Below the pieces are notes generated by a model. That model worked only from the letters and a program-made list of their open reading frames with translations, ran no database searches and had not been told where the DNA came from. This document shows positions 34,198-44,994 of a stretch of DNA of 64,000 nt, piece by piece. The stretch is from Permianibacter aggregans (GTDB lineage: Bacteria > Pseudomonadota > Gammaproteobacteria > Enterobacterales > Permianibacteraceae). The number at the start of each line of letters is the position of its first letter. Position 1 is the first letter of the stretch. The stretch is from NCBI RefSeq assembly GCF_009756665.1, contig NZ_CP037953.1:4202649-4266648 (forward strand), in the 5' to 3' direction. The translations under genes and the position numbers were made by a program.

Positions 34198-36678
34198 ATG
34201 AACAAGAAACAGCGATCAGTAGTATTGATTACTGGTTCAGCCGGTGCCATTGGCAGTGCATTGGTTGCCAAACTGAAACGGCACTATACCGTCATTGGCA
34301 CTGACAGACCGGGCACGGACTGCGATCTGGAAATGGACATCACGTCACCGCAGTCCATCACTGCTGCCTGCAAGAAAATGAAAAAAGAGCATGGTGAGAA
34401 GCTGGCCGCGGTCGTGCATCTGGCGGCTTACTTTGATTTTACCGGTGAGCCGCATCCGCTTTATGAAAACGTCAATGTCCATGGCACCGAAAACCTGATC
34501 AAAGGCTTGCAGAGCTTTGATATCGAGCGTTTTATCTATTCCAGCACCATGCTTGTGCACGAGCCCGGTGTGGTCGGTGAAACCATCGACGAGCAAGCAC
34601 CGCTGGCGCCGCGCTGGCCTTATCCGCAATCAAAACTCGACGCCGAGAACATGATTCACCGCCACCACGGTGACATGCCATATCTTATTCTGCGCTTGGC
34701 CGGGCTTTACGACGATCAAACCTGCGTGCCAACGTTGGCCAATCAGATCGCGCGAATCTTCGAACACGACGCCAAGAGCGTGTTGTATGCCGGTGACAGT
34801 CGAGCCGGGCAATCATTCATCCATCTGAACGACATGCTGGCACTGTTTCAAGCGGCCATCGCCAAACGTAACGAACTCCCGGATCAATGCGAGCTATTGG
34901 CCGGAGAGCCGGAAACGATCAGCTATCAGGAATTACAGAATGAGATCGGCCGCCTGATCCACGGTTCACGTCAATGGTCGACACTGCAACTGCCGAAGCC
35001 ATTGGCCAAGGCGGGCGCCTGGTTGCAGGAAAAGTCTGAGCCGGTGGTGCCGGACCAATTGGATTACGGTGAGAAACCTTTTATTCGGCCATTCATGGTC
35101 GATATGGCTTCTGACCATTATGCGCTGAATATCGGCAAAGCCTCCGAGCTGCTCGATTGGCAACCGAAGCATAAAGTGATCAATGTATTGCCCAGCATTA
35201 TTTCGGCACTGAAGGATGACCCATTGACCTGGTACCGTCAGCACGGCATCACGCCACCGAGCTGGATGGAAACCGCTGAGGAGCTGGAGCAAAACCCGCA
35301 CGAACTGCGTCAACAATACGAAAAAAAATATCGTGCCACGCACAAGGAATTTCTCTGGGCGCATGTGCTGAATATCGCCATGGGCTTATGGTTGCTGACG
35401 TCTCCGATGACGCTCGGCTATCAATCCACCGCGATGATGATCAGCGATCTCGCCAGCGGTGTGGCGATGCTCGTGCTTGGTATTTTCGCGCTGTCGCCAA
35501 AGCCGATTCTGCGCTTTAGCCGGTGGGCGCTTGGTGCCGTCGGTTTATGGTTGCTGTTTGCTCCGTTGGTGTTCTGGGCACCAACCGCTGCCGCCTACTT
35601 GAACGGCACCATCATTGGCACATTGGTGATTGGTTTCGCCTTGTTGGCGCGACCGTTTCCCGGTGTGTCGCCGATCGCGTCGGAAACCGGCCCGGAAATT
35701 CCACCTGGCTGGAATTTTTCGCCATCCGCGTGGATTCAACGTTTTCCGATCATCGCGCTGGCCTTCGTCGGATTTTTCATTTCTCGCTATCTGGCCGCGT
35801 ATCAGCTTGGCCATGTCGATGCGGTGTGGGAACCGTTTTTTCCTGGCGCATTGACTGACGGCAAAAACGGCACCGAGGAAATCATTACCTCATCGGTTTC
35901 CAAAGCCTGGCCTGTGCCCGATGCTGGCATCGGCAGTCTAACTTATCTGCTGGAAATTCTGACCGGCATGATTGGCTCAAACAAACGCTGGCGCACCATG
36001 CCATGGCTGGTCTTGCTGTTTGGTTTCATGATTGTGCCGCTCGGTGCCATCTCGATCACCTTCATCATCATCCAGCCGATCATTCTGAATACCTGGTGCA
36101 CGCTGTGCCTGATTGCGGCAGCGGCGATGCTGCTGCAAATCCCGTATTCGTTTGACGAGATTGTTGCCACGCTGGCATTCCTGCGACGCCGAGCCAAACT
36201 TGGCAAACCGTGGATGCAGATTCTGTTTACCGGTGATACCGACGAGGGTTCGCCCGTGAAAACCGACAAGGATATTGATGATATCGAGCGCCCCGGGCGA
36301 GAAATTCTCAAGGACATGGTTGGCGTTGGTGGCGGCGTTTCTGCGCCGTGGCATTTGTGCGCCTGCCTGTTTATTGGTGTCTGGCTGATGTTCACCCGCA
36401 TCACGCTTGGCAACGACGGCAATATGGCAAACGCCGATCATTTGGTTGGCGCATTGGTGGTGACCATTACCGTCACGGCATTCGCCGAAGTCATGCGCAG
36501 CATTCGCTTCTTGAATATTTTCCTTGGTATGAGCTTGCTGATCACACCATTTATTTTCAGCACCAGCATGGTATCGATTGTCAGCACATTATTGTGCGGA
36601 CTGGCGCTGATTGGATTCAGTTTGCCGCGCGGCAAGATTGAGAATCCCTATGGTCAGTGGAGCAAAGTGATTTTATAG
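34198..36678 (+). CDS. Fusion: NAD-dependent epimerase + SPW repeats + VKOR domain
   Basis: This is an 826-residue multidomain protein. Residues 1 to about 340 form an extended SDR with ITGSAGAIGSAL at the NAD site and catalytic YPQSK (Tyr near 142). About 385-495 is a four-helix membrane block of SPW type (HVLNIAMGLWLLTSPMTLG). About 520-665 is a VKOR-like domain with the redox motif WCTLC near 632 and the lead-in SRYLAAYQLGHVDAVWEPFF. A second SPW-like block ends the protein (about 705-815). It is probably an inner-membrane protein coupling thiol/quinone chemistry to a cytoplasmic NAD enzyme. That coupling is inference. Confidence 0.85.
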   Translation: MNKKQRSVVLITGSAGAIGSALVAKLKRHYTVIGTDRPGTDCDLEMDITSPQSITAACKKMKKEHGEKLAAVVHLAAYFDFTGEPHPLYENVNVHGTENLIKGLQSFDIERFIYSSTMLVHEPGVVGETIDEQAPLAPRWPYPQSKLDAENMIHRHHGDMPYLILRLAGLYDDQTCVPTLANQIARIFEHDAKSVLYAGDSRAGQSFIHLNDMLALFQAAIAKRNELPDQCELLAGEPETISYQELQNEIGRLIHGSRQWSTLQLPKPLAKAGAWLQEKSEPVVPDQLDYGEKPFIRPFMVDMASDHYALNIGKASELLDWQPKHKVINVLPSIISALKDDPLTWYRQHGITPPSWMETAEELEQNPHELRQQYEKKYRATHKEFLWAHVLNIAMGLWLLTSPMTLGYQSTAMMISDLASGVAMLVLGIFALSPKPILRFSRWALGAVGLWLLFAPLVFWAPTAAAYLNGTIIGTLVIGFALLARPFPGVSPIASETGPEIPPGWNFSPSAWIQRFPIIALAFVGFFISRYLAAYQLGHVDAVWEPFFPGALTDGKNGTEEIITSSVSKAWPVPDAGIGSLTYLLEILTGMIGSNKRWRTMPWLVLLFGFMIVPLGAISITFIIIQPIILNTWCTLCLIAAAAMLLQIPYSFDEIVATLAFLRRRAKLGKPWMQILFTGDTDEGSPVKTDKDIDDIERPGREILKDMVGVGGGVSAPWHLCACLFIGVWLMFTRITLGNDGNMANADHLVGALVVTITVTAFAEVMRSIRFLNIFLGMSLLITPFIFSTSMVSIVSTLLCGLALIGFSLPRGKIENPYGQWSKVIL

Positions 36679-36723
36679 CAATGAACTAGCAATCCTGATT
36701 TAACTGGAGAAAAGGAGCTTACG

Positions 36724-37182
36724 ATGAAAACGACCTGGTTTGTTATTGCCGATGGCACCAAAGCCTCGGTGTTGAATTATCGAGGCACTGGTGATCAACT
36801 GGACCCAATCGATGGTGGCGAACTGCGCCATATGAACAAACCGACCCGGGAGATCGCCAGCGACCGGCAAGGTCGCCGGTTTCAGCGTGGTGACCAATCG
36901 CGCTCGGCGATGGAACATCCGACTGATCCGCAGGAATTTGAGAAGACCCGCTTCGCCGGTGAGGTCGTCGAGTATTTGCAGGAGCATCGTGATGATTATC
37001 AGCAACTGGTATTGGTCGCGGCACCGAAAATGCTTGGCTATATGCGCGACAATATGCCACGCGAGCTGCAACGCAAGGTGATTGTTGAAACCGACAAGGA
37101 AATGACCAATGTGCCGGTTCGCGATTTAGCCAATCTGCTGCAATCGGAAATGAAATCGGCCCGCTCGCTGCAGCATCAATAA
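36724..37182 (+). CDS. Host-attachment-like (baeRF-type) protein
   Basis: This 152-residue protein of the 'protein required for attachment to host cells' family starts KTTWFVIADGTKASVLNY. It contains HPTDPQEFEKTRFAGEVVEYL and LVLVAAPKMLGYMRDNMP. The fold resembles the eRF1 middle domain, and some relatives are predicted ribosome-rescue factors. It lacks a secretion signal, so a cytoplasmic stress role is more likely than attachment. It sits 45 bases after the fusion gene with a GGAGAAAAGGAG site. Confidence 0.83.
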   Translation: MKTTWFVIADGTKASVLNYRGTGDQLDPIDGGELRHMNKPTREIASDRQGRRFQRGDQSRSAMEHPTDPQEFEKTRFAGEVVEYLQEHRDDYQQLVLVAAPKMLGYMRDNMPRELQRKVIVETDKEMTNVPVRDLANLLQSEMKSARSLQHQ

Positions 37183-37207
37183 TGCGTAGCGAAGTGTAGG
37201 CGATCAG

Positions 37208-37732
37208 ATGAGCGAGAAACCCAGCTTTCATCAGCAAGATGATCAACGAGGCAAAGCACTACGGGACTACTGGCCGCTGACGATACTGGTGCTGGTCTCG
37301 ATCAGCGCCGGATTCGCGCTGGCCTGGCAGCAAGATTTTTCCGTGCGCCAGATCATGCACGGCAGCATGGGGTTTTTCCTGTGCGTGTTTGCGTTGCTTA
37401 AGCTGTTTCACCCGCAGGCATTTGCCGGGGGCTTCAGCATGTATGACCTGCTGGCAAAGCGCTGGCGGCCGTACGCGTATGTTTACCCGTTCATCGAGTT
37501 GTTACTCGGTCTTGCCTATCTGGCGCACTGGCAACGCCATCTGGTGTACAGCGCCACGATCATCATCATGGTATTTGGCGCGGTCGGTGTGGTGTACGCG
37601 TTGACACGTGATCTGGATATCAATTGTCCATGCATGGGCTCGATACTCGACGTGCCATTGTCCACCGTCACACTGACGGAAAACCTGGGCATGGCGCTGA
37701 TGGCGTCCGTCATGTTGCTGGCGACGGTGTAG
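37208..37732 (+). CDS. MauE/DoxX-like membrane protein
   Basis: This 174-residue protein has four membrane spans (starting LTILVLVSISAGFALAW). The MauE-type tail contains NCPCMGSILDVPLSTVTLTEN, where the CPC pair may be redox active. MauE-like proteins support disulfide or quinone-linked maturation. With the VKOR fusion upstream this hints at a shared thiol-redox job (inference). It lies 25 bases after the preceding gene. Confidence 0.78.
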   Translation: MSEKPSFHQQDDQRGKALRDYWPLTILVLVSISAGFALAWQQDFSVRQIMHGSMGFFLCVFALLKLFHPQAFAGGFSMYDLLAKRWRPYAYVYPFIELLLGLAYLAHWQRHLVYSATIIIMVFGAVGVVYALTRDLDINCPCMGSILDVPLSTVTLTENLGMALMASVMLLATV

Positions 37733-37907
37733 TCGCCAGCCGGTACGAAATTCCTTAATGGCGCGGAACCACCATGACAACATTGAAAAATCCTATCCGG
37801 CAAGTGGAGAGCGCTGATTCGGCGCGACCCATTCGTGCCGATCACCGAGCACCAAGCATTTATGCGATAGCGTCTACACTTTGCTGAGAGCAAGCAAGGA
37901 GTGAGCG

Positions 37908-40145
37908 GTGTCTGAACGCCCTGAGCGAAAACACACCCTGCGCAGCACGAATGCCGAACGCTGTGCCGAGGCGATTGTCGAGCGCGTTGGCAAACGCATC
38001 GTGCTGGGTCTGCCATTGGGGCTAGGCAAGGGCAATCTGCTGGCCAATGCCTTGTATCAATACGTCAAGGCACGCCCGGATTTGTCGTTGCACATTGTCA
38101 CAGCATTGACGCTGGAAACGCCAAGCGCCGACAACCTGTTGGCACAGCGTTTTCTTGAGCCGGTGGTAAAGAACCAGTACGGGGATTATCCCGGTCTCGA
38201 TTTTGCCCGTGACCGGCAACAGGGACGATTGCCGGAAAATATTCACGTTTCCGAATTTTTTCTGAAACCGGGTGCATTCATTCGCGATGCCCGCGCGCAG
38301 CAGGACTATGTCTGCAGCAACTATTCTCACGTGGTTCGTGATTTGCTCGATGCTGGCATCAATGTCATCGCCCAGATGGTGGCGCCGCATGAGAACAACG
38401 CGTCCCTGTTCAGTCTTAGTTGTAACCCTGACATCACGCTGGACTTGCTGGCAGCACTGACGCCGGCACAACGACAGCAGTTTGTGCTCGCTGGCGAAAT
38501 CAATTCGGCGCTGCCATTCATGCCGCATGATGCCGTGCTCGACGAAGAACAATTCGATCTGCTGCTGGAGTCCGAACCCTATTCGCTGTTCCCGATTCCA
38601 CTGATGCCAATCGATTACGCTCACTACGCGATGGCCACGCACGTCGCAAGTCTCGTCAAAGATGGCGGCACACTGCAGATTGGCATCGGCTCGCTGGGCG
38701 ATGCCATTACTCACATGCTGGTGCTGCGTCAGCAGTTCAATACCGTCTATCAGGCATTGCTGTCGGCGCTGCTGCACGAGCCGCAAAAATCCCTGAGATC
38801 GATTCTGCCGGTGCAGCGCGAGGTGTTCGTCGAAGGGCTTTATGGCGCCAGTGAAATGGCGGTTGAAGGTTTTCTGCATTTGCGTGAAAGCGGTGTGCTG
38901 CGCCGAAAGGTGTACGACGACAAAACCTTGCAGCGCTTGCTGAATGAAAAAAAGATCGTTCAGCCGGTTACGCTAGATGCGCTTGACGCATTACGGGAGG
39001 CGCAGCGTGTGCACGAGCCTTTGCACGAGGCTGACTGGCAGTTTTTGCGGCGGTACGGTTTAGTCGCCGATAACGTTCGCTTCGTCGATGGCCAGTTGCA
39101 TTTCAGTGATGGCAGCGCGTTACCCGCCACATTGGCAGACCCGGCGACAAGGCAGAAACTTGAACAAGAGGGGCTAGGCGAATCGCTCTGTGGCGGCATT
39201 TATCTGCATGGCGGTTTTTTTCTTGGCTCAGCACGGTTCTATCAGCAGTTACGTGAACTGCCGGAACAGGAGCGTGACGGCATCAACATGACCGGCATTT
39301 CGTTTATCAATGAATTATTTGGCGACACTGAGTTAAAACAGCTACAGCGACGTGATGCATGTTTTGTCAATTCCGCGATGATGGCCACTTTGAATGGCGC
39401 GGTCATTTCCGACGGGCTTGGTGATGGCATAGTCGTCAGTGGTGTAGGAGGGCAGTACAATTTCGTTGCCCAGGCGCATGTGCTGGAAGGCGCCCGCTCG
39501 ATACTCTGCTTGCCCAGTACGCGAAGGCAGCATGGTGAGATCCACTCCAATATTGTCTGGCAGTATCCGCATCAAACCATTCCACGTCATTTGCGCGACA
39601 TTGTCGTAACCGAGTATGGCGCTGCTGTTTTGCGAGGCAAAACCGATCGTGATGTCATCGTAGCGATGCTGGCGATCACGGACTCGCAGTTTCAGCAGGA
39701 GTTATTGGCACAGGCCAAGGCAGCGGGCAAAGTCGAGCAAGATTATCAAATTCCATCGGCGTTTCGAAACAATACGGCGGCAGCACTGAAGCAGAAATTT
39801 GCCGATGCCGGCGCCCATGAGCACTTGCCGTATTACCCGCTCGGCACAGCGTTCAGCGATGAAGAAGCGCTGCTGGCAGCGGCACTGCACTATCTGAAGG
39901 AACGTCGCGGCAACAAGCGCAAGTTGTTGGATTTGCTTTGGCAAGGTTTGCGTGGCGGGAGGAAACTGCGCAATCGTTTCTATAATCATCTCGCGCGCAT
40001 GCAACTGTTGCAGACAAACGGTTGGGGCGAGCGTATCAATCGCTGGGTCTTGTTGGGTGCTCTCGCCAATGCCCGCGACTTGCGCCGGCCGCTGCGACCA
40101 AAATCACAGCCAGCGCCAATGACTAGCGAAAGGTCCGGAACATGA
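37908..40145 (+). CDS. Acetyl-CoA hydrolase/transferase family protein (long form)
   Basis: This 745-residue protein belongs to the large acetyl-CoA hydrolase/CoA-transferase group, nearly double the size of the short type at 55604. The conserved SGVGGQYNFVAQA block and TEYGAAVLRGKTDRDV mark the catalytic C-terminal half. It may move CoA between acetate and other acids or hydrolyse acetyl-CoA. The GTG start at 37908 has AAGGAG 6 bases upstream. Its stop overlaps the aconitase start by 4 bases. A weaker -24/-12-like element lies at 37798-37813. Confidence 0.85.
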   Translation: MSERPERKHTLRSTNAERCAEAIVERVGKRIVLGLPLGLGKGNLLANALYQYVKARPDLSLHIVTALTLETPSADNLLAQRFLEPVVKNQYGDYPGLDFARDRQQGRLPENIHVSEFFLKPGAFIRDARAQQDYVCSNYSHVVRDLLDAGINVIAQMVAPHENNASLFSLSCNPDITLDLLAALTPAQRQQFVLAGEINSALPFMPHDAVLDEEQFDLLLESEPYSLFPIPLMPIDYAHYAMATHVASLVKDGGTLQIGIGSLGDAITHMLVLRQQFNTVYQALLSALLHEPQKSLRSILPVQREVFVEGLYGASEMAVEGFLHLRESGVLRRKVYDDKTLQRLLNEKKIVQPVTLDALDALREAQRVHEPLHEADWQFLRRYGLVADNVRFVDGQLHFSDGSALPATLADPATRQKLEQEGLGESLCGGIYLHGGFFLGSARFYQQLRELPEQERDGINMTGISFINELFGDTELKQLQRRDACFVNSAMMATLNGAVISDGLGDGIVVSGVGGQYNFVAQAHVLEGARSILCLPSTRRQHGEIHSNIVWQYPHQTIPRHLRDIVVTEYGAAVLRGKTDRDVIVAMLAITDSQFQQELLAQAKAAGKVEQDYQIPSAFRNNTAAALKQKFADAGAHEHLPYYPLGTAFSDEEALLAAALHYLKERRGNKRKLLDLLWQGLRGGRKLRNRFYNHLARMQLLQTNGWGERINRWVLLGALANARDLRRPLRPKSQPAPMTSERSGT

Positions 40146-42106
40146 ACAGAAGCTCAAGCAAGCGCAATCTCGCTCGCCAACTGATCGACGCTCATCTGCG
40201 GGAAGGCGAAGCCGAAGCTGGCAAGGAAATCGGTTTGTGTTTTCACCAGACTTTGACTCAGGACGCCACCGGCACCTTGATCATGTTGATGCTGGAGGCC
40301 ATCGAACTCAACAACGTAAAAACGGATTTATCAGCCCAGTATGTCGACCACAACTTATTGCAGGTGGACAATAAAAATCCGGACGATCATCGTTTTTTGC
40401 TCAGTGCTTGCCAGCGCTTTGGTCTGTGGTACAGCAGGCCCGGCAACGGCATCAGTCATGCGGTTCATATGCAGCATTTCGGCGTTCCCGGTAGCTCTCT
40501 GATTGGCGCCGACAGCCACACTTGCGCAGCAGGCAGCCTTGGAATGTTGGCGATTGGTGCCGGCGGCGCCGATATCGTGCAGGCGATGGCAGGCCAACCG
40601 GTGTATTTGCGCATGCCAGAAATCTGGGGCATTGAATTGACAGGTGAGCTGCCGGATTGGGTCAGTGCCAAGGATGTCATTCTGGAGTTGTTGCGTCGTC
40701 ATGATGTCGATGGTGGTGTGCAGCGCATTCTCGAATATTTTGGCCCGGGCGTGGCAAGTTTATCGGCAATGGACCGGCATGTTATCGCCAATATGGGTGC
40801 CGAGCTTGGCGCCACGACAACGGTGTTTCCCTCCGATCAGCAGACGCGCGCATTTTTGCGGCGTCAACACCGTGAGAAAGACTGGCGTGAGTTGAAGGCC
40901 GAAAAGAGGTGTGAGTACGAGCATCACGATCAGATTGATTTATCCACGCTGGAGCCGTTGATCGCCAAACCATCAAGCCCTGGCAATGTGGTGCCGGTGA
41001 ATGACGTAGCCGGCGAGCCGATTTTTCAATCCTACATTGGATCTTCCGCCAATCCCGGTTATCGGGACTTCGCGATCGTCGCAGAACTCGTACGCAACCA
41101 GATTCTACCGGCAGACATCTCGCTTGATATCAATCCAAGTTCGCGACAAATTCTGCGCGCACTGAGCAAGGATGGTTGTTTGGAAGCCATGCTGGCCGCG
41201 GGTGCCCGCTTGCATCAGATCGGGTGCAATGGTTGTATCGGCATGGGTCAGGCACCGGCAACCGATCAGAACAGCTTGCGTACGACACCAAGAAATTTTC
41301 CCGGCCGCTCCGGCACCCGCGAAGACAAAGTCTGGCTATGCAGTCCGGAAACGGCAGCCGCTTCAGCGTTGACCGGAAAAATCACCGATGGCCGTTCGCT
41401 AAAGCGAAAGTACCCACGAATCGAGGAACCGGAATTTGAACACCTGGACCAATCGCTGTTCGTCAAACCCCAAAATGGCGACGACAAACACGCTGGCAAC
41501 AATCTGATCAAAGGCCCCAATATAGCGCGCATGCCGGAACTCAAGCCACTGCCGGAAACGATTACGTTGCCGGTTTTATTGAAGCTTGGCGATCACGTCT
41601 CAACCGATGAAATCCTGCCGGCCGGCACTGATGTATTGCCTTATCGCAGCAATATTCCGGAAATCGGCAAGTTCAGTTTCAATGATATTGCCCCGGAATA
41701 TCATGAACGTGTAGCCAAGCTTGATGACGACAAATTGCACTTGATAATCGGTGGCAAAAACTTCGGTCAGGGCTCCAGTCGAGAACATGCTGCGCTGGCT
41801 CCCCGGCACCTGGGTCTGGTCGTCGTGCTGGCAAAAAGTTTTGCCCGCATCTATTGGCAGAACCTGATCAACTTTGGTGTGCTGCCACTGACCTTTGCTG
41901 CCCCCGATGATGCCGACAAGATTGAAGCGGGTGACACACTGTCGTTAAGAGCGTGGCCCAAAGCGCTATCTAGCGGTGAATCGATTACCGTTGAACTGAA
42001 CGACGGGCAACAAAAATTTGAGTTGAGGCATCAATTGTCGGAGCGCCATCTTCAGCTACTGAAAGCGGGCGGCATTGTGCCGTGGTTACGGAAAAAGTTG
42101 AGTTAA
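40142..42106 (+). CDS. Aconitate hydratase, LeuC-like short form
   Basis: This 654-residue aconitase is shorter than AcnA/AcnB. Iron-sulfur ligands are visible in GADSHTCAAGS and IGCNGCIGMGQ. The swivel domain is fused at the C-terminus (STDEILPAG, GGKNFGQGSSREHAAL). It resembles the mitochondrial or Aquifex-type lineage and isomerises citrate to isocitrate or a related acid. Coupling with the CoA hydrolase by an ATGA overlap suggests the two act on one acetate/citrate route. Confidence 0.88.
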   Translation: MNRSSSKRNLARQLIDAHLREGEAEAGKEIGLCFHQTLTQDATGTLIMLMLEAIELNNVKTDLSAQYVDHNLLQVDNKNPDDHRFLLSACQRFGLWYSRPGNGISHAVHMQHFGVPGSSLIGADSHTCAAGSLGMLAIGAGGADIVQAMAGQPVYLRMPEIWGIELTGELPDWVSAKDVILELLRRHDVDGGVQRILEYFGPGVASLSAMDRHVIANMGAELGATTTVFPSDQQTRAFLRRQHREKDWRELKAEKRCEYEHHDQIDLSTLEPLIAKPSSPGNVVPVNDVAGEPIFQSYIGSSANPGYRDFAIVAELVRNQILPADISLDINPSSRQILRALSKDGCLEAMLAAGARLHQIGCNGCIGMGQAPATDQNSLRTTPRNFPGRSGTREDKVWLCSPETAAASALTGKITDGRSLKRKYPRIEEPEFEHLDQSLFVKPQNGDDKHAGNNLIKGPNIARMPELKPLPETITLPVLLKLGDHVSTDEILPAGTDVLPYRSNIPEIGKFSFNDIAPEYHERVAKLDDDKLHLIIGGKNFGQGSSREHAALAPRHLGLVVVLAKSFARIYWQNLINFGVLPLTFAAPDDADKIEAGDTLSLRAWPKALSSGESITVELNDGQQKFELRHQLSERHLQLLKAGGIVPWLRKKLS

Positions 42107-42240
42107 TGGCAGTAAAAACTCGACGAAACCTTGATCAAAGTGGAAAAACCGCTCAGTCATTGTCGCTATGCTGAATCATGATAAGGCCGGTGAACACGAA
42201 AGCTGCAAACACACATTGAGTGGAAGGGTGAGTGGCAGGC

Positions 42241-44994
42241 ATGGCAAACAACAAGATACAACAGGCTTCATGGCATAGTCGCTCCATCGAGGATTCGCTG
42301 ACCGCACTGCAGGTGTCGTCGAACGGTTTGAGGCAGCAGCAGGCTGAACAACGACTCCGTGAGTATGGCATCAATCGTCTGCCGGAAGCGGCGCCGCACA
42401 GTGCATTAAAGCGTCTGCTGCTGCAGTTTCACAATATTCTGATTTATGTGTTGCTCGGTTCAGCTGCGATCACAGCGCTGCTTGGCCACTGGATTGATAC
42501 CGGTGTGATTCTCGCCGTCGTCGTGGTCAATGCACTGATAGGCTTTGTGCAGGAAGGCAAGGCCGAACAGGCAATGGATGCCATTCGTCATCTGCTGGCC
42601 CAGCGCGCCAACGTCATTCGCGACGGAGAGCGGCAAACCATAGATGGTGAGCAACTGGTGCCAGGCGATATCGTGTTGCTGGAAGCCGGCGACAAAGTGC
42701 CGGCGGATCTCCGCCTGGTTACTGCACACGGCGTGTCGATACAAGAAGCCATTCTGACCGGGGAATCGGTAGCAGTAGAAAAGCATGTAAAGCCTGTCGC
42801 TGAAAAAGCGGCGCTGGGCGATCGAACCAACATGGCCTTTTCCGGCACGCTGGTCGCCAGCGGACAAGCAAAAGGCGTTGTTGTTGCCACCGGCGCCCGG
42901 ACGGAAATCGGCCGTATCAGTGGTTTGTTGGCGGAAGTGCAAACGCTGACGACACCGCTGGTGACGCAGATGAACATTTTTGCCAAATGGCTGACGATTC
43001 TGATTCTGGTTGTTGCCGGCATCCTGCTGGCCTTTGGTTACTTTGTTGGCCATTACCCATTCGCCGATATTTTCATGGCCGTTGTCGGTTTGTCAGTCGC
43101 GGCGATCCCGGAAGGCTTGCCGGCGGTGTTGAGCATCACGATGGCCATTGGTGTTCAGGCGATGGCACAGCGTCACGCCATTGTTCGCCGTTTGCCAGCC
43201 ATTGAAACCATTGGCGCGGTGTCGGTGATCTGCACCGACAAAACGGGCACGCTGACCCGAAATGAAATGATGGTCTCTTCGATTCTCACCAGCCAGCATC
43301 GGTTCGCTGTCGAGGGCAGCGGTTACGAACCAAAGGGTGCGCTGAAACTCAATGATGCTGAAATTACATCGGGCGAGCACAAGGCACTTCAGGAATTGGC
43401 CCGTGCCGCAACCCTTTGCAACGATGCCAGCATCCGGGCACACGACGGCATCTGGCGCGTTGAAGGCGATCCGATGGAAGGTGCTCTGTTGGCATTCGCA
43501 GGCAAAACCGATCTGGATATTCGTCAACTACACGCACACTGGTCACGGACCGATGCGATTCCATTTGATGCCAAGCATCGCTTCATGGCAACACTGAATC
43601 ATGACCACGAGCACCACGCGTTCATCTTTGTAAAAGGCGCGCCAGAGCGGATTCTCGCCATGTGTGAAAACCAGCGGCAATTTGACGGTGGTGTTGAAGC
43701 ACTGAACCATGACTATTGGCAGCAACGCGTGGCGGAGGTGGCGACGGGTGGCCAGCGTGTGCTGGCCTTTGCTTGCAAATCTGTTGCCGTAGAACACACC
43801 GTGCTTGAACATTCGGACGTTGAGGGTTCGTTGACCTTGCTCGGCATGGTCGGCCTGATCGATCCGCCACGCGCCGAAGCCGTTGCCGCTATCGACGAAT
43901 GCTACCGTGCCGGCATTGCCGTAAAAATGATTACCGGCGATTTCAGCAAAACGGCGGCGGCTATTGGTCAACAAATCGGTTTGCGTGACGCCGAAAAGGT
44001 ATTGACCGGCGCTGACATCGATGAGATGAGTGATGCCGAATTGCGCGAATCGGTGCTGAACTGCAATGTATTTGCTCGCACCAGTCCTGAACACAAGTTG
44101 CGATTAGTCACCGCACTGCAATCGCACGGCATGACCGTGGCCATGACCGGTGACGGTGTCAATGATGCGCCTGCATTGAAACGAGCCGATGCCGGCATCG
44201 CGATGGGGTTGAAGGGGAGCGAAGCGGCCAAAGAGGCCGCCGAACTGGTGTTGACCGATGACAATTTCGCCTCAATTGTCGCGGCGGTACGCGAGGGTCG
44301 CACTGTCTACGACAATCTGAAAAAAGTGATCAGTTGGACATTGCCGACCAGCGCCGGTGAAGCGATGACCATCATTGTCGCGCTGTTTATCGGCATGACG
44401 CTGCCGATTACCCCGATTCAGATTCTCTGGATCAACCTGATCACGGCTACGACCCTTGGCATGGCGCTGGCTTTCGAGCCAACCGAAGAAAATACTATGC
44501 GGCGACCACCGCGTCCGCGCGATGAACCGCTACTTGGCGGCGAACTACTTTGGCACATCGTGCTGGTATCCCTATTGTTCGTTTGCGGTGTATTCGGCGT
44601 TTTTCAGTACGCACTGGAGCGTCATTATTCGGTGGAACTCGCCAGAACCATGGCGCTGAACACGCTTGTGGTCATGGAAATTTTTCACTTGTTCTTCATT
44701 CGCAATATCTACGGCACTTCGCTTACCTGGAACGCCGTGCGCGGCACCAAGGTAATCTGGCTGGTAGTTTTCATCGTTACCGTTGCGCAGTTCGCGATTA
44801 CTTATCTGCCATCGCTACAAGCGGTATTCGCCACCGAAAGCATCCCACTTTGGGATGGCATTCTGATCGTTGCCATCGGTGTCGCATTGTTTATCATCAT
44901 AGAGCTGGAGAAACAGCTCCGGCTGGTATTCAAACGAATGAAATCAATTCAACAACATGAGGGAGACCGCAATGGAAGCGCATCATCATCCTGA
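42241..44994 (+). CDS. P2-type cation (calcium-like) transporting ATPase
   Basis: This roughly 917-residue P-type ATPase has an N-terminal cation_ATPase_N segment, the LTGES actuator, [13 protein letters not shown] phosphorylation site near residue 335, the [20 protein letters not shown] hinge, and membrane helices with [19 protein letters not shown] and [18 protein letters not shown]. It fits the PMR1/SERCA-like group that exports Ca2+ or Mn2+. It has no heavy-metal CPC motif. The ATG at 42241 is chosen over a GTG at 42232. Its last 23 bases overlap the next gene. Confidence 0.87.
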   Translation: MANNKIQQASWHSRSIEDSLTALQVSSNGLRQQQAEQRLREYGINRLPEAAPHSALKRLLLQFHNILIYVLLGSAAITALLGHWIDTGVILAVVVVNALIGFVQEGKAEQAMDAIRHLLAQRANVIRDGERQTIDGEQLVPGDIVLLEAGDKVPADLRLVTAHGVSIQEAILTGESVAVEKHVKPVAEKAALGDRTNMAFSGTLVASGQAKGVVVATGARTEIGRISGLLAEVQTLTTPLVTQMNIFAKWLTILILVVAGILLAFGYFVGHYPFADIFMAVVGLSVAAIPEGLPAVLSITMAIGVQAMAQRHAIVRRLPAIETIGAVSVICTDKTGTLTRNEMMVSSILTSQHRFAVEGSGYEPKGALKLNDAEITSGEHKALQELARAATLCNDASIRAHDGIWRVEGDPMEGALLAFAGKTDLDIRQLHAHWSRTDAIPFDAKHRFMATLNHDHEHHAFIFVKGAPERILAMCENQRQFDGGVEALNHDYWQQRVAEVATGGQRVLAFACKSVAVEHTVLEHSDVEGSLTLLGMVGLIDPPRAEAVAAIDECYRAGIAVKMITGDFSKTAAAIGQQIGLRDAEKVLTGADIDEMSDAELRESVLNCNVFARTSPEHKLRLVTALQSHGMTVAMTGDGVNDAPALKRADAGIAMGLKGSEAAKEAAELVLTDDNFASIVAAVREGRTVYDNLKKVISWTLPTSAGEAMTIIVALFIGMTLPITPIQILWINLITATTLGMALAFEPTEENTMRRPPRPRDEPLLGGELLWHIVLVSLLFVCGVFGVFQYALERHYSVELARTMALNTLVVMEIFHLFFIRNIYGTSLTWNAVRGTKVIWLVVFIVTVAQFAITYLPSLQAVFATESIPLWDGILIVAIGVALFIIIELEKQLRLVFKRMKSIQQHEGDRNGSASSS

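Noticed and set aside
42131..42143. TTGATCAAAGTGG as an FNR box before the calcium-type ATPase
   Set aside because: The two half sites have no 4-base spacer. The second half is wrong.
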